The notes: generated by a model not told the origin, from the letters alone. Counted from the stretch's first letter, positions 1 to 8,118 are shown. The stretch: DNA of 64,000 nt from Pigmentiphaga sp. H8 (GCF_003854895.1 NZ_CP033966.1:248001-312000), one strand, 5' to 3'. Numbers and translations: made by a program.

Positions 1-1264
1 ACCGATAGCCGTACACCGGCAGGCCGGGCGAACCGAACTTGGTGGGCAGGTCCTCCACTCCGCGCGGCAGCGCCAGCATGGGCCAGCCGGTCTCGGTCTG
101 CCAGTAGTTGTCGACCACCGGCTTGCCGATGGCCTCGTGTATCCAGCGCGCGGTGGGCTCGTCCAGCGGCTCGCCGGCCAGGAACAAGGTGCGCAGCGTG
201 GAAAGGTCATGGCGGCGCAGCGTTTCCGGATCCTGCTTCTTCAGCACCCGTATTGCGGTGGGGGCGCTGAACATGTGGGTGACGCGGTACTGCTCCACCA
301 GCTTCCACCAGATCGCGCCGTCGGGGCGCACCGGCGTGCCTTCGTACATCAGCGTCGTCATGCCCGCGATCAGCGGCCCGTAGACGATGTAGCTGTGGCC
401 CACTACCCAGCCGACGTCCGAGGTGGTGAACATCACGTCGCCCGCTTGCGCGCAGAAGATGTGGCGCATCGACGCGGCCAGCGCCACGGCATAGCCGCCG
501 GTGTCGCGCTGCACGCCCTTGGGCCGGCCCGTGGTGCCGGAGGTGTAGAGGATGTAGGAAGGTTCGTTCGACTCCAGCCAGACGCAGGGAATGCGGGCGT
601 GCGCATGGCGCTCGCGCAGCGCCGTGTAGTCGTGGTCCCGCCCTTCCTGCAAGGTCATGGATGCCAGGCCCCGGTCCACCAGCAGCACGCTGGCCGGCGC
701 ATGCGAGGCCAGATGCAGCGCTTCGTCCAGCAGCGGCTTGTAGGGAATGACCTTGCCCGCGCGCGAGCCGGCATCGGCCGACACCACCAGGGCCGGCCGG
801 GCGTCGTCGATGCGCGTGGCCAGGCTGGCCGAGGCGAAGCCGCCGAACACCACCGAGTGGATGGCGCCTATCCGTACGCAGGCCAGCATCGCGAACGCGG
901 CCTCGGGAATCATGGGCATGTAGATCAGCACCCGGTCGCCGCGCCGCACGCCCAGGGCCTGCATCACCGCGGCCATCCGGTTCACTTCGTCGTGCAGTTG
1001 CGCGTAGGTGTAGGCGGACTCGGTGCCGGTCTCGGTCGAGACGTGGATCAGCGCGGGCTGGCCGCCGCGCTCGGCCAGGTGCCGGTCGACCGCGTTGTGG
1101 CACAGATTGGTCAGTCCGCCGACGAACCAGCGCGAGAAGGGAGGATGCGACAGGTCCAGCGGCTGGGCGGCGGGAGCGTGCCAGTCGACGAGCCGCGCCT
1201 GCTCGCTCCAGAACGGCCCGGGTTCGTCCACCGAGCGGGCATGGAAGGCCTGGTAGCTTGCCAC
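1..1264 (-). CDS. prpE: Propionyl-CoA synthetase (propionate--CoA ligase), 3' end outside the window
   Basis: Acyl-adenylate-forming ligase that activates propionate to propionyl-CoA, usually feeding the methylcitrate cycle. Reading the minus strand from a GTG at 1264 gives an uninterrupted frame running off the left edge, about 421 codons of a protein normally near 630. It shows the N-terminal ACAS_N region, the PrpE-like stretch TNLCHNAVDRHL, GAIHSVVFGGF, the AMP-binding loop ILYTSGTTGRPKGVQ, and downstream NYWQTETGWP. These match my memory of E. coli PrpE closely and fit PrpE better than acetyl-CoA synthetase. The GTG is chosen because AGGAG lies 6 bases upstream. No prpB or prpC is seen nearby. 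Acetyl- or acryloyl-CoA ligase activity cannot be excluded from sequence alone. Confidence 0.88.
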   Translation of the reverse strand, partial: MASYQAFHARSVDEPGPFWSEQARLVDWHAPAAQPLDLSHPPFSRWFVGGLTNLCHNAVDRHLAERGGQPALIHVSTETGTESAYTYAQLHDEVNRMAAVMQALGVRRGDRVLIYMPMIPEAAFAMLACVRIGAIHSVVFGGFASASLATRIDDARPALVVSADAGSRAGKVIPYKPLLDEALHLASHAPASVLLVDRGLASMTLQEGRDHDYTALRERHAHARIPCVWLESNEPSYILYTSGTTGRPKGVQRDTGGYAVALAASMRHIFCAQAGDVMFTTSDVGWVVGHSYIVYGPLIAGMTTLMYEGTPVRPDGAIWWKLVEQYRVTHMFSAPTAIRVLKKQDPETLRRHDLSTLRTLFLAGEPLDEPTARWIHEAIGKPVVDNYWQTETGWPMLALPRGVEDLPTKFGSPGLPVYGYR

Positions 1265-1353
1265 GGCAGTCTCCTTCTGGTTGTCGGAAGATGGTGGACT
1301 GGCGTTGGGCAAGGGGATATCCCGGGTTTACCCCGAATTTAGATAGGGCGTGA

Positions 1354-1378
1354 TTCCTTACTATGATAAAGTAAGGAA
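1354..1378. promoter_or_regulatory. Inverted repeat upstream of the AbrB/PIN pair, likely autoregulatory operator
   Basis: Perfect 9-bp arms TTCCTTACT and AGTAAGGAA are separated by ATGATAA. The repeat ends 29 bases before the antitoxin ATG, in an AT-richer stretch between prpE and the toxin-antitoxin operon. AbrB-fold antitoxins usually bind such palindromes to repress their own operon, so this is the obvious operator. The function is inferred. Confidence 0.6.
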
Positions 1379-1407
1379 ATAAGATTTGTTGGTTTATGGA
1401 GGTTCCT

Positions 1408-1626
1408 ATGCTTGCCAAGCTGACATCGAAAAACCAGATCACCTTGCCCAAGGCCGCGGTCTCCAGCGTGGACGAGACGGACTATTTCGACGTAACGGTC
1501 GAGAATGGGCGCATCGTATTGACCCCGGTCAGAGTCCATCAGGCTCAAGCCGTCCGTGACAAGCTGGAGCAGCTGGGCATTACCGAGCAGGATGTCGAAG
1601 AGGCCCTTGCTTGGGCACGGCGATGA
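1408..1626 (+). CDS. AbrB/SpoVT (MazE-like) antitoxin
   Basis: A 72-residue protein with an N-terminal swapped-hairpin AbrB-type DNA-binding fold. It begins MLAKLTSKNQITLPKA, the standard signature of this family, followed by VENGRIVLTPV. The C-terminal half (RDKLEQLGITEQDVEEALAWARR) is an amphipathic helix of the kind that wraps the toxin. The ATG at 1408 is preferred over an in-frame ATG at 1396 because GGAGG lies just before it. Its stop overlaps the PIN gene start in ATGA, the typical translational coupling of toxin-antitoxin operons. It probably neutralises the PIN protein and represses the operon through the upstream inverted repeat. Confidence 0.8.
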   Translation: MLAKLTSKNQITLPKAAVSSVDETDYFDVTVENGRIVLTPVRVHQAQAVRDKLEQLGITEQDVEEALAWARR

Positions 1627-2042
1627 CGCGTCGCGTCGTGCTCGACACCAACATCGTGCTGTCGGCGCTGACGTTCACTTCGGGCCGGCTGGCCTGGATA
1701 CGCCGGGCCTGGCAGGATGGGAGGCTTGCGCCTCTGGTCTGCCGGGCTACCGCCAATGAATTGCTGCGTGTCCTGGCTTATCCCAAGTTCCGGTTGTCAG
1801 CCAGTGACCAGAACGACCTGCTCGCGGATTTTCTTCCGTATGCCGAGGTCGTCACGTTGCCCGCCGTCTGGCCGATCCTGCCCGAATGCCGTGATAAGAA
1901 GGACCAGGTCTTCGTCGTGCTCGCCCATGTTGCCGGGGCCGAGGCCCTGGTGACTGGCGATGCGGACCTGCTGGCCTTGCGGGCGCAGGCTCCATTCCCC
2001 ATATGGACGGCCGACCATCTCGCCGACATCGCCGGTGCCTGA
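1623..2042 (+). CDS. PIN-domain toxin (COG1569 type)
   Basis: A 139-residue PIN-domain protein, probably an RNA endonuclease toxin paired with the AbrB-type antitoxin just upstream. The start VVLDTNIVLSALTF carries the first catalytic aspartate. Further acidic residues appear in TANELLRVL, DKKDQVFVVLA and VTGDADLLAL, in the order expected for the Mg-binding quartet of PIN nucleases. Length is normal for the family. The ATG at 1623 overlaps the antitoxin stop by 4 bases. A TTG at 1611 is an alternative start but would lie inside the antitoxin. The RNA target cannot be told from sequence. All catalytic acidic positions look intact, so the toxin may be active. Confidence 0.8.
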   Translation: MTRRVVLDTNIVLSALTFTSGRLAWIRRAWQDGRLAPLVCRATANELLRVLAYPKFRLSASDQNDLLADFLPYAEVVTLPAVWPILPECRDKKDQVFVVLAHVAGAEALVTGDADLLALRAQAPFPIWTADHLADIAGA

Positions 2043-2351
2043 TGGCGTCGTAGTTTTTGCCCAGGCGGCTTGCCAGCAATCCGGATTTGTGGTTGACTAT
2101 CACATCTATCCGAATTTTTCCCCAAGCACGATCGCAACCATGGCCATCTCCGCCATCCGCTCCGCCGCCTCCCTGCGCCAAGCCGCGCCGGGTGCCGACG
2201 TGCGCGCGATCGTCGCCCTCATTGCTTCCTCGCTACTACTACCGATCGGTTGCCGGGCCTAGCGTCCTCGTGGCAGTTCGGCAGCCCCCTCTCGGCCACT
2301 CACACGGTCCATCCGTCCATTCCGAGTCCGCAGTAGCAGGAGCAGTCCATC
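2043..2351 (+). other. leuA 5' leader region (309 bases without a large gene)
   Basis: This stretch holds a candidate leader-peptide frame (2140-2262) and, 3' of its leucine codons, two mutually exclusive pairings. GGTTGCCG (2248-2255) can pair with CGGCAGCC (2279-2286) with one G-T wobble, and GTGGC (2270-2274) can pair with GCCAC (2295-2299). A TTGACT at 2093-2098 could be a -35 element but no good -10 follows at normal spacing. No T-run typical of an intrinsic terminator is present before leuA. The leuA ribosome site AGGAG is at about 2338-2342. Confidence 0.5.
2140..2262 (+). CDS. leuL: Candidate leucine leader peptide of leuA
   Basis: A 40-codon frame starting at ATG 2140 and ending TAG 2260-2262, 89 bases before leuA. 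Its end reads IASSLLLPIGCRA, where the three leucines are all CTA (2233-2241). CTA is normally very rare in DNA this GC-rich, and leuA itself favours CTG. Runs of rare leucine codons in a short frame before leucine genes are the hallmark of ribosome-mediated control, as in the enteric leuL leader. The actual start is unsure: no good ribosome site precedes 2140, and an in-frame GTG lies nearer the CTA run. The role is inferred from position and codon content. Confidence 0.5.
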   Translation: MAISAIRSAASLRQAAPGADVRAIVALIASSLLLPIGCRA

Positions 2352-4049
2352 ATGTTGAAGAATCCCGAGGCGAAATACCGCCCTTTCCCCGCCTACGACT
2401 TTTCCGAGCGTAGCTGGCCCAATCGCCGCATGACCAAGGCGCCGATCTGGATGAGCACCGATCTGCGCGACGGCAACCAGGCCTTGATCGAGCCCATGAA
2501 CGGCGAGCGCAAGACGCGCATGTTCGAGAAGCTGGTCCAGATCGGCTTCAAGGAAATCGAGGTCGGTTTCCCGTCCGCTTCGCAGACGGATTTCGATTTC
2601 ATCCGCGGCCTGATCGAGCAGAACCGGGTACCCGAGGACGTCACGATCGAGGTGCTGACGCAATCGCGTGAAGAACTCATCCGCCGCACCATCGAGTCGG
2701 TCGAAGGCGGCCGCCGGGTGATCGTGCACATGTACAACGCCATCGCGCCGGCCTTCCGCCGCATCGTGTTCGGCATGACGCGCGAAGAGGTCAAGCAGGT
2801 CGCGCTGGAAGGCACCCGCCTCATCAAGGAATTGACCGACGCGCGCCCCGATACCGAGTGGGTCTACCAGTATTCGCCCGAGGTATTCAGTTCGTCCGAA
2901 CTCGATTTCGCCAAGGAAGTGTGCGATGCGGTGGTCGAGGCCTGGGGCGCGACGCCCAACCGCAAGATCATCCTGAATCTCCCGGCCACGGTCGAATGCG
3001 CGATGCCCAACATCTACGCCGACCAGATCGAGTGGATGCACCGCAACCTGGCCAACCGCGACAGCATCATCCTTAGCGTCCACCCGCACAACGACCGCGG
3101 TACCGCGGTGGCGGCGGCCGAGATGGCCGTGCTGGCCGGCGCCGAGCGCATCGAAGGCTGCCTGTTCGGCCACGGCGAACGCACCGGCAACGTCGACCTC
3201 GTCACCCTGGCCTTGAACTGCTACAGCCAGGGCGTCTCGCCGGGGCTCGACTTTTCCGACATCGACGACGTGCGCCGCTGCGTCGAATACTGCACCCAGT
3301 TGCCAGTGCATCCGCGCCATCCCTATGTGGGCGACCTCGTCTTCACCGCGTTCTCGGGCTCGCACCAGGACGCGATCAAGAAGGGCTTCGCGCAGCGCCA
3401 GCCGGATGCCGTCTGGGACGTTCCCTACTTGCCCATCGACCCGGCCGACCTGGGCCGCAGCTATGACGCGGTCATCCGCGTGAACAGCCAGTCCGGCAAG
3501 GGCGGGGTGTCCTACCTGCTGCAGCAGGAGTACGGTTTCGACTTGCCGCGCCGCCTCCAGATCGAGTTCAGCCGCGCCATCCAGCGCGTGACCGACGAGA
3601 CCGGCAAGGAGGTCGTGGCCGCCGACGTCTACTCCATCTTCAGCCGCGAGTACCTGGAGCAGCACGAGCCCTATCGCTTCGTCCGCCATCGCATGGCCAG
3701 CGTCGAAGGCGGCGTGCGGGTCGAGGTCGACGTGCAGGCCAACGGCCAGGTCAGCACCCTGGTGGGTACCGGCAACGGCCCGATCGACGCCTTCGTGCAG
3801 GCGCTGAACATGCCGATGCGGATGATGGACTATCACGAGCACTCGATAGGCGTGGGCGCCGACGCGACCGCCGCCTGCTACGTGGAAGTGCGCGTGGGCG
3901 ATGCCCCCACGGGCTTCGGCGTGGGCGTGGACAGCGACATCGTCACGGCTTCGTTCAAGGCCGTACTGAGCGCGGTCAACCGGCATATCCGCGACAGCGG
4001 GCAGCCGTCCGCGACGGCGGGGACCAAGCTTGCCGAAGTGAGCGTGTGA
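2352..4049 (+). CDS. leuA: 2-isopropylmalate synthase (long form, LeuA type 2)
   Basis: Catalyses the first committed step of leucine biosynthesis, condensing acetyl-CoA with 2-oxoisovalerate in the cytoplasm. The 565-residue product has the DRE-TIM metallolyase barrel: STDLRDGNQALIEP near residues 35-47, the metal-binding HPHND near 244, and GCLFGHGERTGNVD just after. A C-terminal leucine-sensing domain follows (VQANGQVSTLVGTGNGPIDAFVQAL and GVGVDSDIVTASFKAVLSAVNR). The length and the DLRDGNQAL form point to the type 2 family rather than the roughly 520-residue E. coli type. AGGAG at about 2338-2342 supports the ATG at 2352. It stands alone, with a leucine-rich leader frame upstream that suggests control by leucyl-tRNA supply. 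Confidence 0.95.
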   Translation: MLKNPEAKYRPFPAYDFSERSWPNRRMTKAPIWMSTDLRDGNQALIEPMNGERKTRMFEKLVQIGFKEIEVGFPSASQTDFDFIRGLIEQNRVPEDVTIEVLTQSREELIRRTIESVEGGRRVIVHMYNAIAPAFRRIVFGMTREEVKQVALEGTRLIKELTDARPDTEWVYQYSPEVFSSSELDFAKEVCDAVVEAWGATPNRKIILNLPATVECAMPNIYADQIEWMHRNLANRDSIILSVHPHNDRGTAVAAAEMAVLAGAERIEGCLFGHGERTGNVDLVTLALNCYSQGVSPGLDFSDIDDVRRCVEYCTQLPVHPRHPYVGDLVFTAFSGSHQDAIKKGFAQRQPDAVWDVPYLPIDPADLGRSYDAVIRVNSQSGKGGVSYLLQQEYGFDLPRRLQIEFSRAIQRVTDETGKEVVAADVYSIFSREYLEQHEPYRFVRHRMASVEGGVRVEVDVQANGQVSTLVGTGNGPIDAFVQALNMPMRMMDYHEHSIGVGADATAACYVEVRVGDAPTGFGVGVDSDIVTASFKAVLSAVNRHIRDSGQPSATAGTKLAEVSV

Positions 4050-4057
4050 TCAGGTCA

Positions 4058-4075
4058 GGCACGGGGCCACGTGCC
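4058..4075. terminator. Weak hairpin between leuA and the VapC45-like gene
   Basis: GGCACG and CGTGCC can form a 6-bp stem around GGGCCA directly after the leuA stop. No T-run follows on either strand, so it is at best a partial or factor-assisted terminator in this convergent gap. Confidence 0.25.
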
Positions 4076-4089
4076 CCTTGCCCAAGCCG

Positions 4090-4497
4090 CTACAGTTGCT
4101 TGAAGCGGGTGGAGACGCGCCAGGGGACCTCGACCGCGGCGCGTTCTACCGTGTTGGCCTGATCGACGATTCGGGGCCACCATAGGACCAACTGCGACAG
4201 CTTGTCCCAGTACTTCCGGCTGGACCAGCTCGATTGCAGTACGAAGACCGAGAGGCCGTACTGGCGAATGACCTGCCGCTCTGCGCCATTCTTTTTCCGG
4301 AAGGCATCCACGGACAGGATGGCCCAATCCCGCTCCTCACCGAGAGTCCGCAGCCAAACGATGTCGTCGGTGTTCTTGGGAAAGCGGCCGCGCAGGTGGC
4401 AGACTTCACCGATGCGGCCGGCCAGGACTCCCTGGCTCGCTTCGGCAAGCGCGGGCGCCCACTGTGGCGGGAGATTGTTGTCCAGGAGGAAGTTCAA
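4090..4497 (-). CDS. VapC45-like PIN toxin
   Basis: A 135-residue protein beginning MNFLLDNNLPPQWAPALAEA, the N-terminal signature of PIN-like proteins of the DUF5615/VapC45 group. LLDNNLP supplies the first acidic residue, followed by FPKNTDDIVWLRTLGEERDWAILSVDAFRKKNGAERQV with the later ones. It is predicted to be a metal-dependent RNase toxin. Its ATG overlaps the stop of the upstream DUF433 gene by 4 bases (ATGA), so the pair is translated together with the antitoxin first. Gene order and domain pairing match the Mycobacterium tuberculosis VapB45/VapC45 arrangement as I recall it. Confidence 0.7.
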   Translation of the reverse strand: MNFLLDNNLPPQWAPALAEASQGVLAGRIGEVCHLRGRFPKNTDDIVWLRTLGEERDWAILSVDAFRKKNGAERQVIRQYGLSVFVLQSSWSSRKYWDKLSQLVLWWPRIVDQANTVERAAVEVPWRVSTRFKQL

Positions 4498-5192
4498 TGG
4501 ACTCGTTGCCTCAGGCTTTCCTCAAACCTGACGGCAGATCTGACAAGACGCGGTGGAATGTCGTAGATCGCAGCCGTTGCCTTGATCGCTTCTTCGTTTC
4601 CGCCTTCGGCCATGTATGACGCGTGCAGGATGTCGGTTGGCGTACCTGCCGCTTCCACGATGGGGCTTCCGAACTGGCGGGAAGGGTCCAGGACAATGCC
4701 TTCCCGCTTAAGCAATGGATACCACCTGGACGCCTGGTCCTGGTGATACTCGATACCAGCGTACAGCGACGGGCTGATGATTTCCCGGAATACATGCTGT
4801 CTGTTCCGCAGATCCACCAACGCTTCGTCCATTCCAGCTTGCCGAATCGCTTCGCCAAATATCGTTCGGCCATCCGTTTTGAATTTCAGCGTGGTGAATG
4901 GATATTTGACGCCCCAGATCTGCTGGGCGGACTCCAGGCATTTGCGAACGACAAGCAGCGGTACGCCGTACTGGACGAATGCGTGGACGAAGCGAACTTC
5001 CAGCAAGTCGTGAAAGCCGATGACCTTTTCGTCGAATTCTTGCGTGGATAGCGCCGGTGTCCACAGCGGGGGAGACCAGGAGCGCGAGCGCGTGTCGCCC
5101 TGGCTTTTCTGGTAGTGGTACCCGAAAAGCCACCGATTCAATTGCCGCGAAGGGACGTCAATCAAACGAGCCGCTTCGCTCAGGCTGTACAT
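4494..5192 (-). CDS. DUF433 / VapB45-like antitoxin with N-terminal MerR-like helix-turn-helix
   Basis: About 232 residues from the ATG at 5192, beginning MYSLSEAARLIDVPSRQLNRWLFGYHY, a winged-helix segment typical of DUF433 antitoxins. The middle (FHDLLEVRFVHAFVQYGVPLLVVRKCLESA) is a conserved part of the family. The end (FGSPIVEAAGTPTDILHASYMAEGGNEEAIKATAAIYDIPPRLVRSAVRFEE) is the DUF433 domain proper. AGGA lies about 9 bases before 5192. In-frame ATGs at 5210 and 5249 are possible but have poorer ribosome sites. It probably binds its own promoter and neutralises the downstream PIN protein. No clear operator palindrome was picked out. Confidence 0.72.
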   Translation of the reverse strand: MYSLSEAARLIDVPSRQLNRWLFGYHYQKSQGDTRSRSWSPPLWTPALSTQEFDEKVIGFHDLLEVRFVHAFVQYGVPLLVVRKCLESAQQIWGVKYPFTTLKFKTDGRTIFGEAIRQAGMDEALVDLRNRQHVFREIISPSLYAGIEYHQDQASRWYPLLKREGIVLDPSRQFGSPIVEAAGTPTDILHASYMAEGGNEEAIKATAAIYDIPPRLVRSAVRFEESLRQRVH

Positions 5193-5295
5193 ACCGGTTC
5201 CTGCGTACATGGTCAGCTTTGGAGGAGAGCGACGAGGCCAGTTTAGCACCGGGGTCGTGCGGATCCAGCGTCGTCCTAGGCTCGTCTGGTCCTAG

Positions 5296-5880
5296 TCAAA
5301 ACCCCGACCCGGGCTGCTTCAGGAACTCCAGTTCCTGCCCCGTGCTGGCTCGCCCAAGGGTGGCGTTGCGGTGGGGGAAGCGGCCGAAGCGCTCCACGAT
5401 GTCGCGGTGGCGGATGGCGAAGTCCAGCGAGTTCTGGGAAGCGGGGTGTTCCTGCGCCAGCGTGGTGTACAGGGCCACGCATCGTTCCTGGATGCCGGGG
5501 TTTTCGCTGTGCATCAACGGCAGGTAGACGAATTCCCTTTGCACCGGCGGCAATTGCAGGTAGCGGCCCGAGTCGATCAGTTCCAGCGCATCGGCCAGCG
5601 CCTGCGGGTCGCCGGCGAAGGCGCGCGGCGTACCGCGCCAGGCGTTGCGGGGAAACTGGTCCAGCAGCACGATGCGCGCCAGCGCCCCGCCCAGTTCCCG
5701 CTTCCATTCGCGCAGGCCTCCGGCCACCGCCTGCTCGACCCGCGGCAGGAAGCGTCGTTCGATCTCGGCGTCGAAGTCGGGGTTCTTCTGGAACCAGACG
5801 TGGCGCGGCTTCAGGTAGCCGGGGTCGTCGGGGGGCAGGAACCAGAAGTCCAGTACGTCCTGCCAGGGCGGTCGGGTCAT
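5296..5880 (-). CDS. DUF924 family protein
   Basis: A 194-residue cytoplasmic protein of the DUF924 family, widespread in proteobacteria and without an agreed biochemical role. Seen in the sequence: WQDVLDFWFLPPD at the start, HVWFQKNPDFDAEI, the conserved LLDQFPRNAWRGTPRAFAGDPQAL, FVYLPLMHSENPGIQERCVAL and a C-terminal RFGRFPHRNATLGR. All are typical family blocks, and the fold is expected to be alpha-helical and TPR-like. The ATG at 5880 is the natural start because a DUF1840 gene ends 11 bases upstream, so the two are probably co-transcribed. Nothing suggests damage. Confidence 0.85.
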   Translation of the reverse strand: MTRPPWQDVLDFWFLPPDDPGYLKPRHVWFQKNPDFDAEIERRFLPRVEQAVAGGLREWKRELGGALARIVLLDQFPRNAWRGTPRAFAGDPQALADALELIDSGRYLQLPPVQREFVYLPLMHSENPGIQERCVALYTTLAQEHPASQNSLDFAIRHRDIVERFGRFPHRNATLGRASTGQELEFLKQPGSGF

Positions 5881-5891
5881 GCGGCGGCTCC

Positions 5892-6215
5892 TCAGCTTTC
5901 CCAGGTCACGTTGACGTCTTGCGCCTGCGCCTTGCGCAGCATGTCCAGCAGCGGAAAGGCGCGCTGCTTCAGGCCCACGTGGCTGGCGGCCTTCTCTTTT
6001 TCCTCGGGGTTGTCCTCGTCGTAGCGAGGCTCCTTCTCGACGCCTATCGCGGCCTCGATGCGGCGGATGGCCTCGGGCAGTTGCTCGGGCGTGAAGACGC
6101 CGCGCGTGCCCGCGGCGATCTCGGGCATCTTGCCGGCCAGTTCCAGCAGTGGCCGGGCGTGCTCGCCCAGCATGATGACTTCGCCGGCGGCCTTGGATCT
6201 GAAGGTGACGATCAT
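5892..6215 (-). CDS. DUF1840 family protein
   Basis: A 107-residue protein starting MIVTFRSKAAGEVIMLGEHARPLLEL and ending KAQAQDVNVTWES, both characteristic of DUF1840, a small family found mostly in betaproteobacteria. No catalytic motif is visible and the function is unknown. The centre (GVFTPEQLPEAIRRIEAAI) is predicted helical and the following EKEPRYDEDNPEEKEKAASHVGLKQRAFPLLDML is strongly charged, so it is probably a cytoplasmic binding protein. An upstream in-frame ATG at 6251 exists, but homologues begin at MIVTF. It lies 11 bases upstream of the DUF924 gene and diverges from argS across about 210 bases. Confidence 0.85.
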   Translation of the reverse strand: MIVTFRSKAAGEVIMLGEHARPLLELAGKMPEIAAGTRGVFTPEQLPEAIRRIEAAIGVEKEPRYDEDNPEEKEKAASHVGLKQRAFPLLDMLRKAQAQDVNVTWES

Positions 6216-6426
6216 GGTGTTGTGTTTTCCGTGTCGTGGACCGGTCTCCATTATGGCGGAAGTCGATGTGCGGCTTTTGGCGGGGGCTAATGTTATCCAT
6301 ACGCATCATGTGTTACCTGCGATGACAGAACGGCGTTCGCGGGAGTCCGCTTGGATGCCTTTCCCCTTCTCCCGCTCGCGGCTGTTAACATTCCGCTCTT
6401 GGTTTTTCATTTAGCGCGATCCAGCC

Positions 6427-8112
6427 ATGCTCCCCGAGCAACAGGAACAACTTCTCGGCTTCCTGGGCGCCGCCGTCAAGGCCGTTGCCCCCGAAGCCAC
6501 GCCCACCTTGCTGCTCGAGCGGCCCAAGGTGGCCTCCCACGGCGACGCCGCCACCAACGTGGCGATGCAGATCGCCAAGCCCCTCAAGCGCAATCCCCGC
6601 GAGCTGGCGCAGGCCATCGTCGATGCGCTGCTGGCGCTGCCGGGCGCGGCCGCCCTTGTCCAGAGCGCCGAGATCGCCGGTCCGGGTTTCATCAACCTGC
6701 GTATCGCGCCCGCCGCCAAGCAGGCGGTGGTCGACGCCATCCGCGTGCGCGGCGCCGAGTTCGGCCGCGCGCCGGCCAACGGCCGCAAGGTGATGGTCGA
6801 ATTCGTGTCGGCCAACCCCACCGGTCCGCTGCACGTCGGCCATGCCCGCCAGGCCGCGCTGGGCGATGCGATCTGTCGCCTGTTCGACGCCAGCGGCTGG
6901 AACGTCACGCGCGAGTTCTACTACAACGACGCCGGCAACCAGATCCAGAACCTGGCGATCAGTGTCCAGGCGCGCGCGCGCGGCTTCGGTCCCGATCATC
7001 CGGATTTCCCGGCCGACGGTTATCGCGGTGAATACATCTCGGAAATCGCGACGGACTTCCTGGCCCGCAAGACGGTGCAGGCGGCCGACGCCGAGCCGGT
7101 CACCGGCTCGGGCGATCCCGAGAACCTGGACGACATCCGCAAGTTCGCCGTGGCCTACCTGCGCCGCGAGCAGGACCTGGACCTGCAGGCCTTCGACCTG
7201 AAGTTCGACAACTACTACCTGGAAAGCTCGCTGTACACGTCGGGCCGGGTCGAGCAGACCGTGCAGCGCCTGATCGCCAGCGGCCACACCTACGAGCAGG
7301 ACGGCGCGCTGTGGCTGCGCACGACCGGGCTGGGCGAGGGCGACGACAAGGACCGCGTCATGCGCAAGTCCGAGGGCGGCTACACCTATTTCGTGCCGGA
7401 CGTGGCCTATCACGTCACCAAGTGGGAGCGCGGCTACACCAAGGCCATCAACATCCAGGGTTCGGACCACCACGGCACCGTGGCGCGGGTGCGCTCGGGC
7501 CTGCAGGCGCTGGACGTGGGCATCCCCAAGGGCTACCCCGACTACGTGCTGCACAAGATGGTCAAGGTCATGCGCGGCGGCGAAGAGGTCAAGATCTCCA
7601 AGCGCGCCGGCAGCTACGTGACCATGCGCGACCTGATCGACTGGGTGGGCCGCGATGCGGTGCGCTACTTCCTGATCCAGCGCCGCGCCGACACCGAGTT
7701 CGTGTTCGACGTCGACCTTGCCCTCAAGCAGACCGACGAGAACCCCGTCTATTACATCCAGTACGCCCATGCGCGCATCTGTTCGGTGCTGGCGCAGTGG
7801 GGCGGCGACGAAGCCGACCTGGCGCGCGCGGATACCTCGCTGCTGACGGCCGAACGGGAATTCCTGCTGCTGCAGCGGCTGGCCGAGTTCCCGTCCATGG
7901 TGGGGCTGGCGGCCAACGATTTGTCGCCGCACCACGTCGCTTTCTGGCTCAAGGATTGCGCGGCCGATTTCCATGCCTACTACAATGCCGAGCGCGTGCT
8001 GGTGGACGACGAGGCGCTGAAGCTGGCGCGCCTGGCGCTGCTGGCCGCGACCCGGCAGGTGCTGGCCAACGGGCTGGCGTTGCTGGGCGTTTCCGCTCCG
8101 CAACGGATGTAA
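6427..8112 (+). CDS. argS: Arginyl-tRNA synthetase
   Basis: Class I aminoacyl-tRNA synthetase charging tRNA-Arg, 561 residues, near the usual length. An N-terminal Add-1 domain covers roughly residues 1-110. The HIGH motif reads HVGH at 136-139 within NPTGPLHVGHARQ. The KMSKS-like loop is KISKR at about 389, preceded by the conserved GSDHHGT region. The C-terminal DALR anticodon-binding domain begins near DENPVYYIQYAHARICSV. The downstream SPOR gene starts 6 bases after the stop, so they are probably co-transcribed. The product is essential and the frame is intact. Confidence 0.97.
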   Translation: MLPEQQEQLLGFLGAAVKAVAPEATPTLLLERPKVASHGDAATNVAMQIAKPLKRNPRELAQAIVDALLALPGAAALVQSAEIAGPGFINLRIAPAAKQAVVDAIRVRGAEFGRAPANGRKVMVEFVSANPTGPLHVGHARQAALGDAICRLFDASGWNVTREFYYNDAGNQIQNLAISVQARARGFGPDHPDFPADGYRGEYISEIATDFLARKTVQAADAEPVTGSGDPENLDDIRKFAVAYLRREQDLDLQAFDLKFDNYYLESSLYTSGRVEQTVQRLIASGHTYEQDGALWLRTTGLGEGDDKDRVMRKSEGGYTYFVPDVAYHVTKWERGYTKAINIQGSDHHGTVARVRSGLQALDVGIPKGYPDYVLHKMVKVMRGGEEVKISKRAGSYVTMRDLIDWVGRDAVRYFLIQRRADTEFVFDVDLALKQTDENPVYYIQYAHARICSVLAQWGGDEADLARADTSLLTAEREFLLLQRLAEFPSMVGLAANDLSPHHVAFWLKDCAADFHAYYNAERVLVDDEALKLARLALLAATRQVLANGLALLGVSAPQRM

Positions 8113-8118
8113 CGATTC

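Noticed and set aside
207..1451. A minus-strand frame across prpE starting at 1451
   Set aside because: It is in another frame from the PrpE motifs and is Arg-rich nonsense. The real gene starts at the GTG at 1264.
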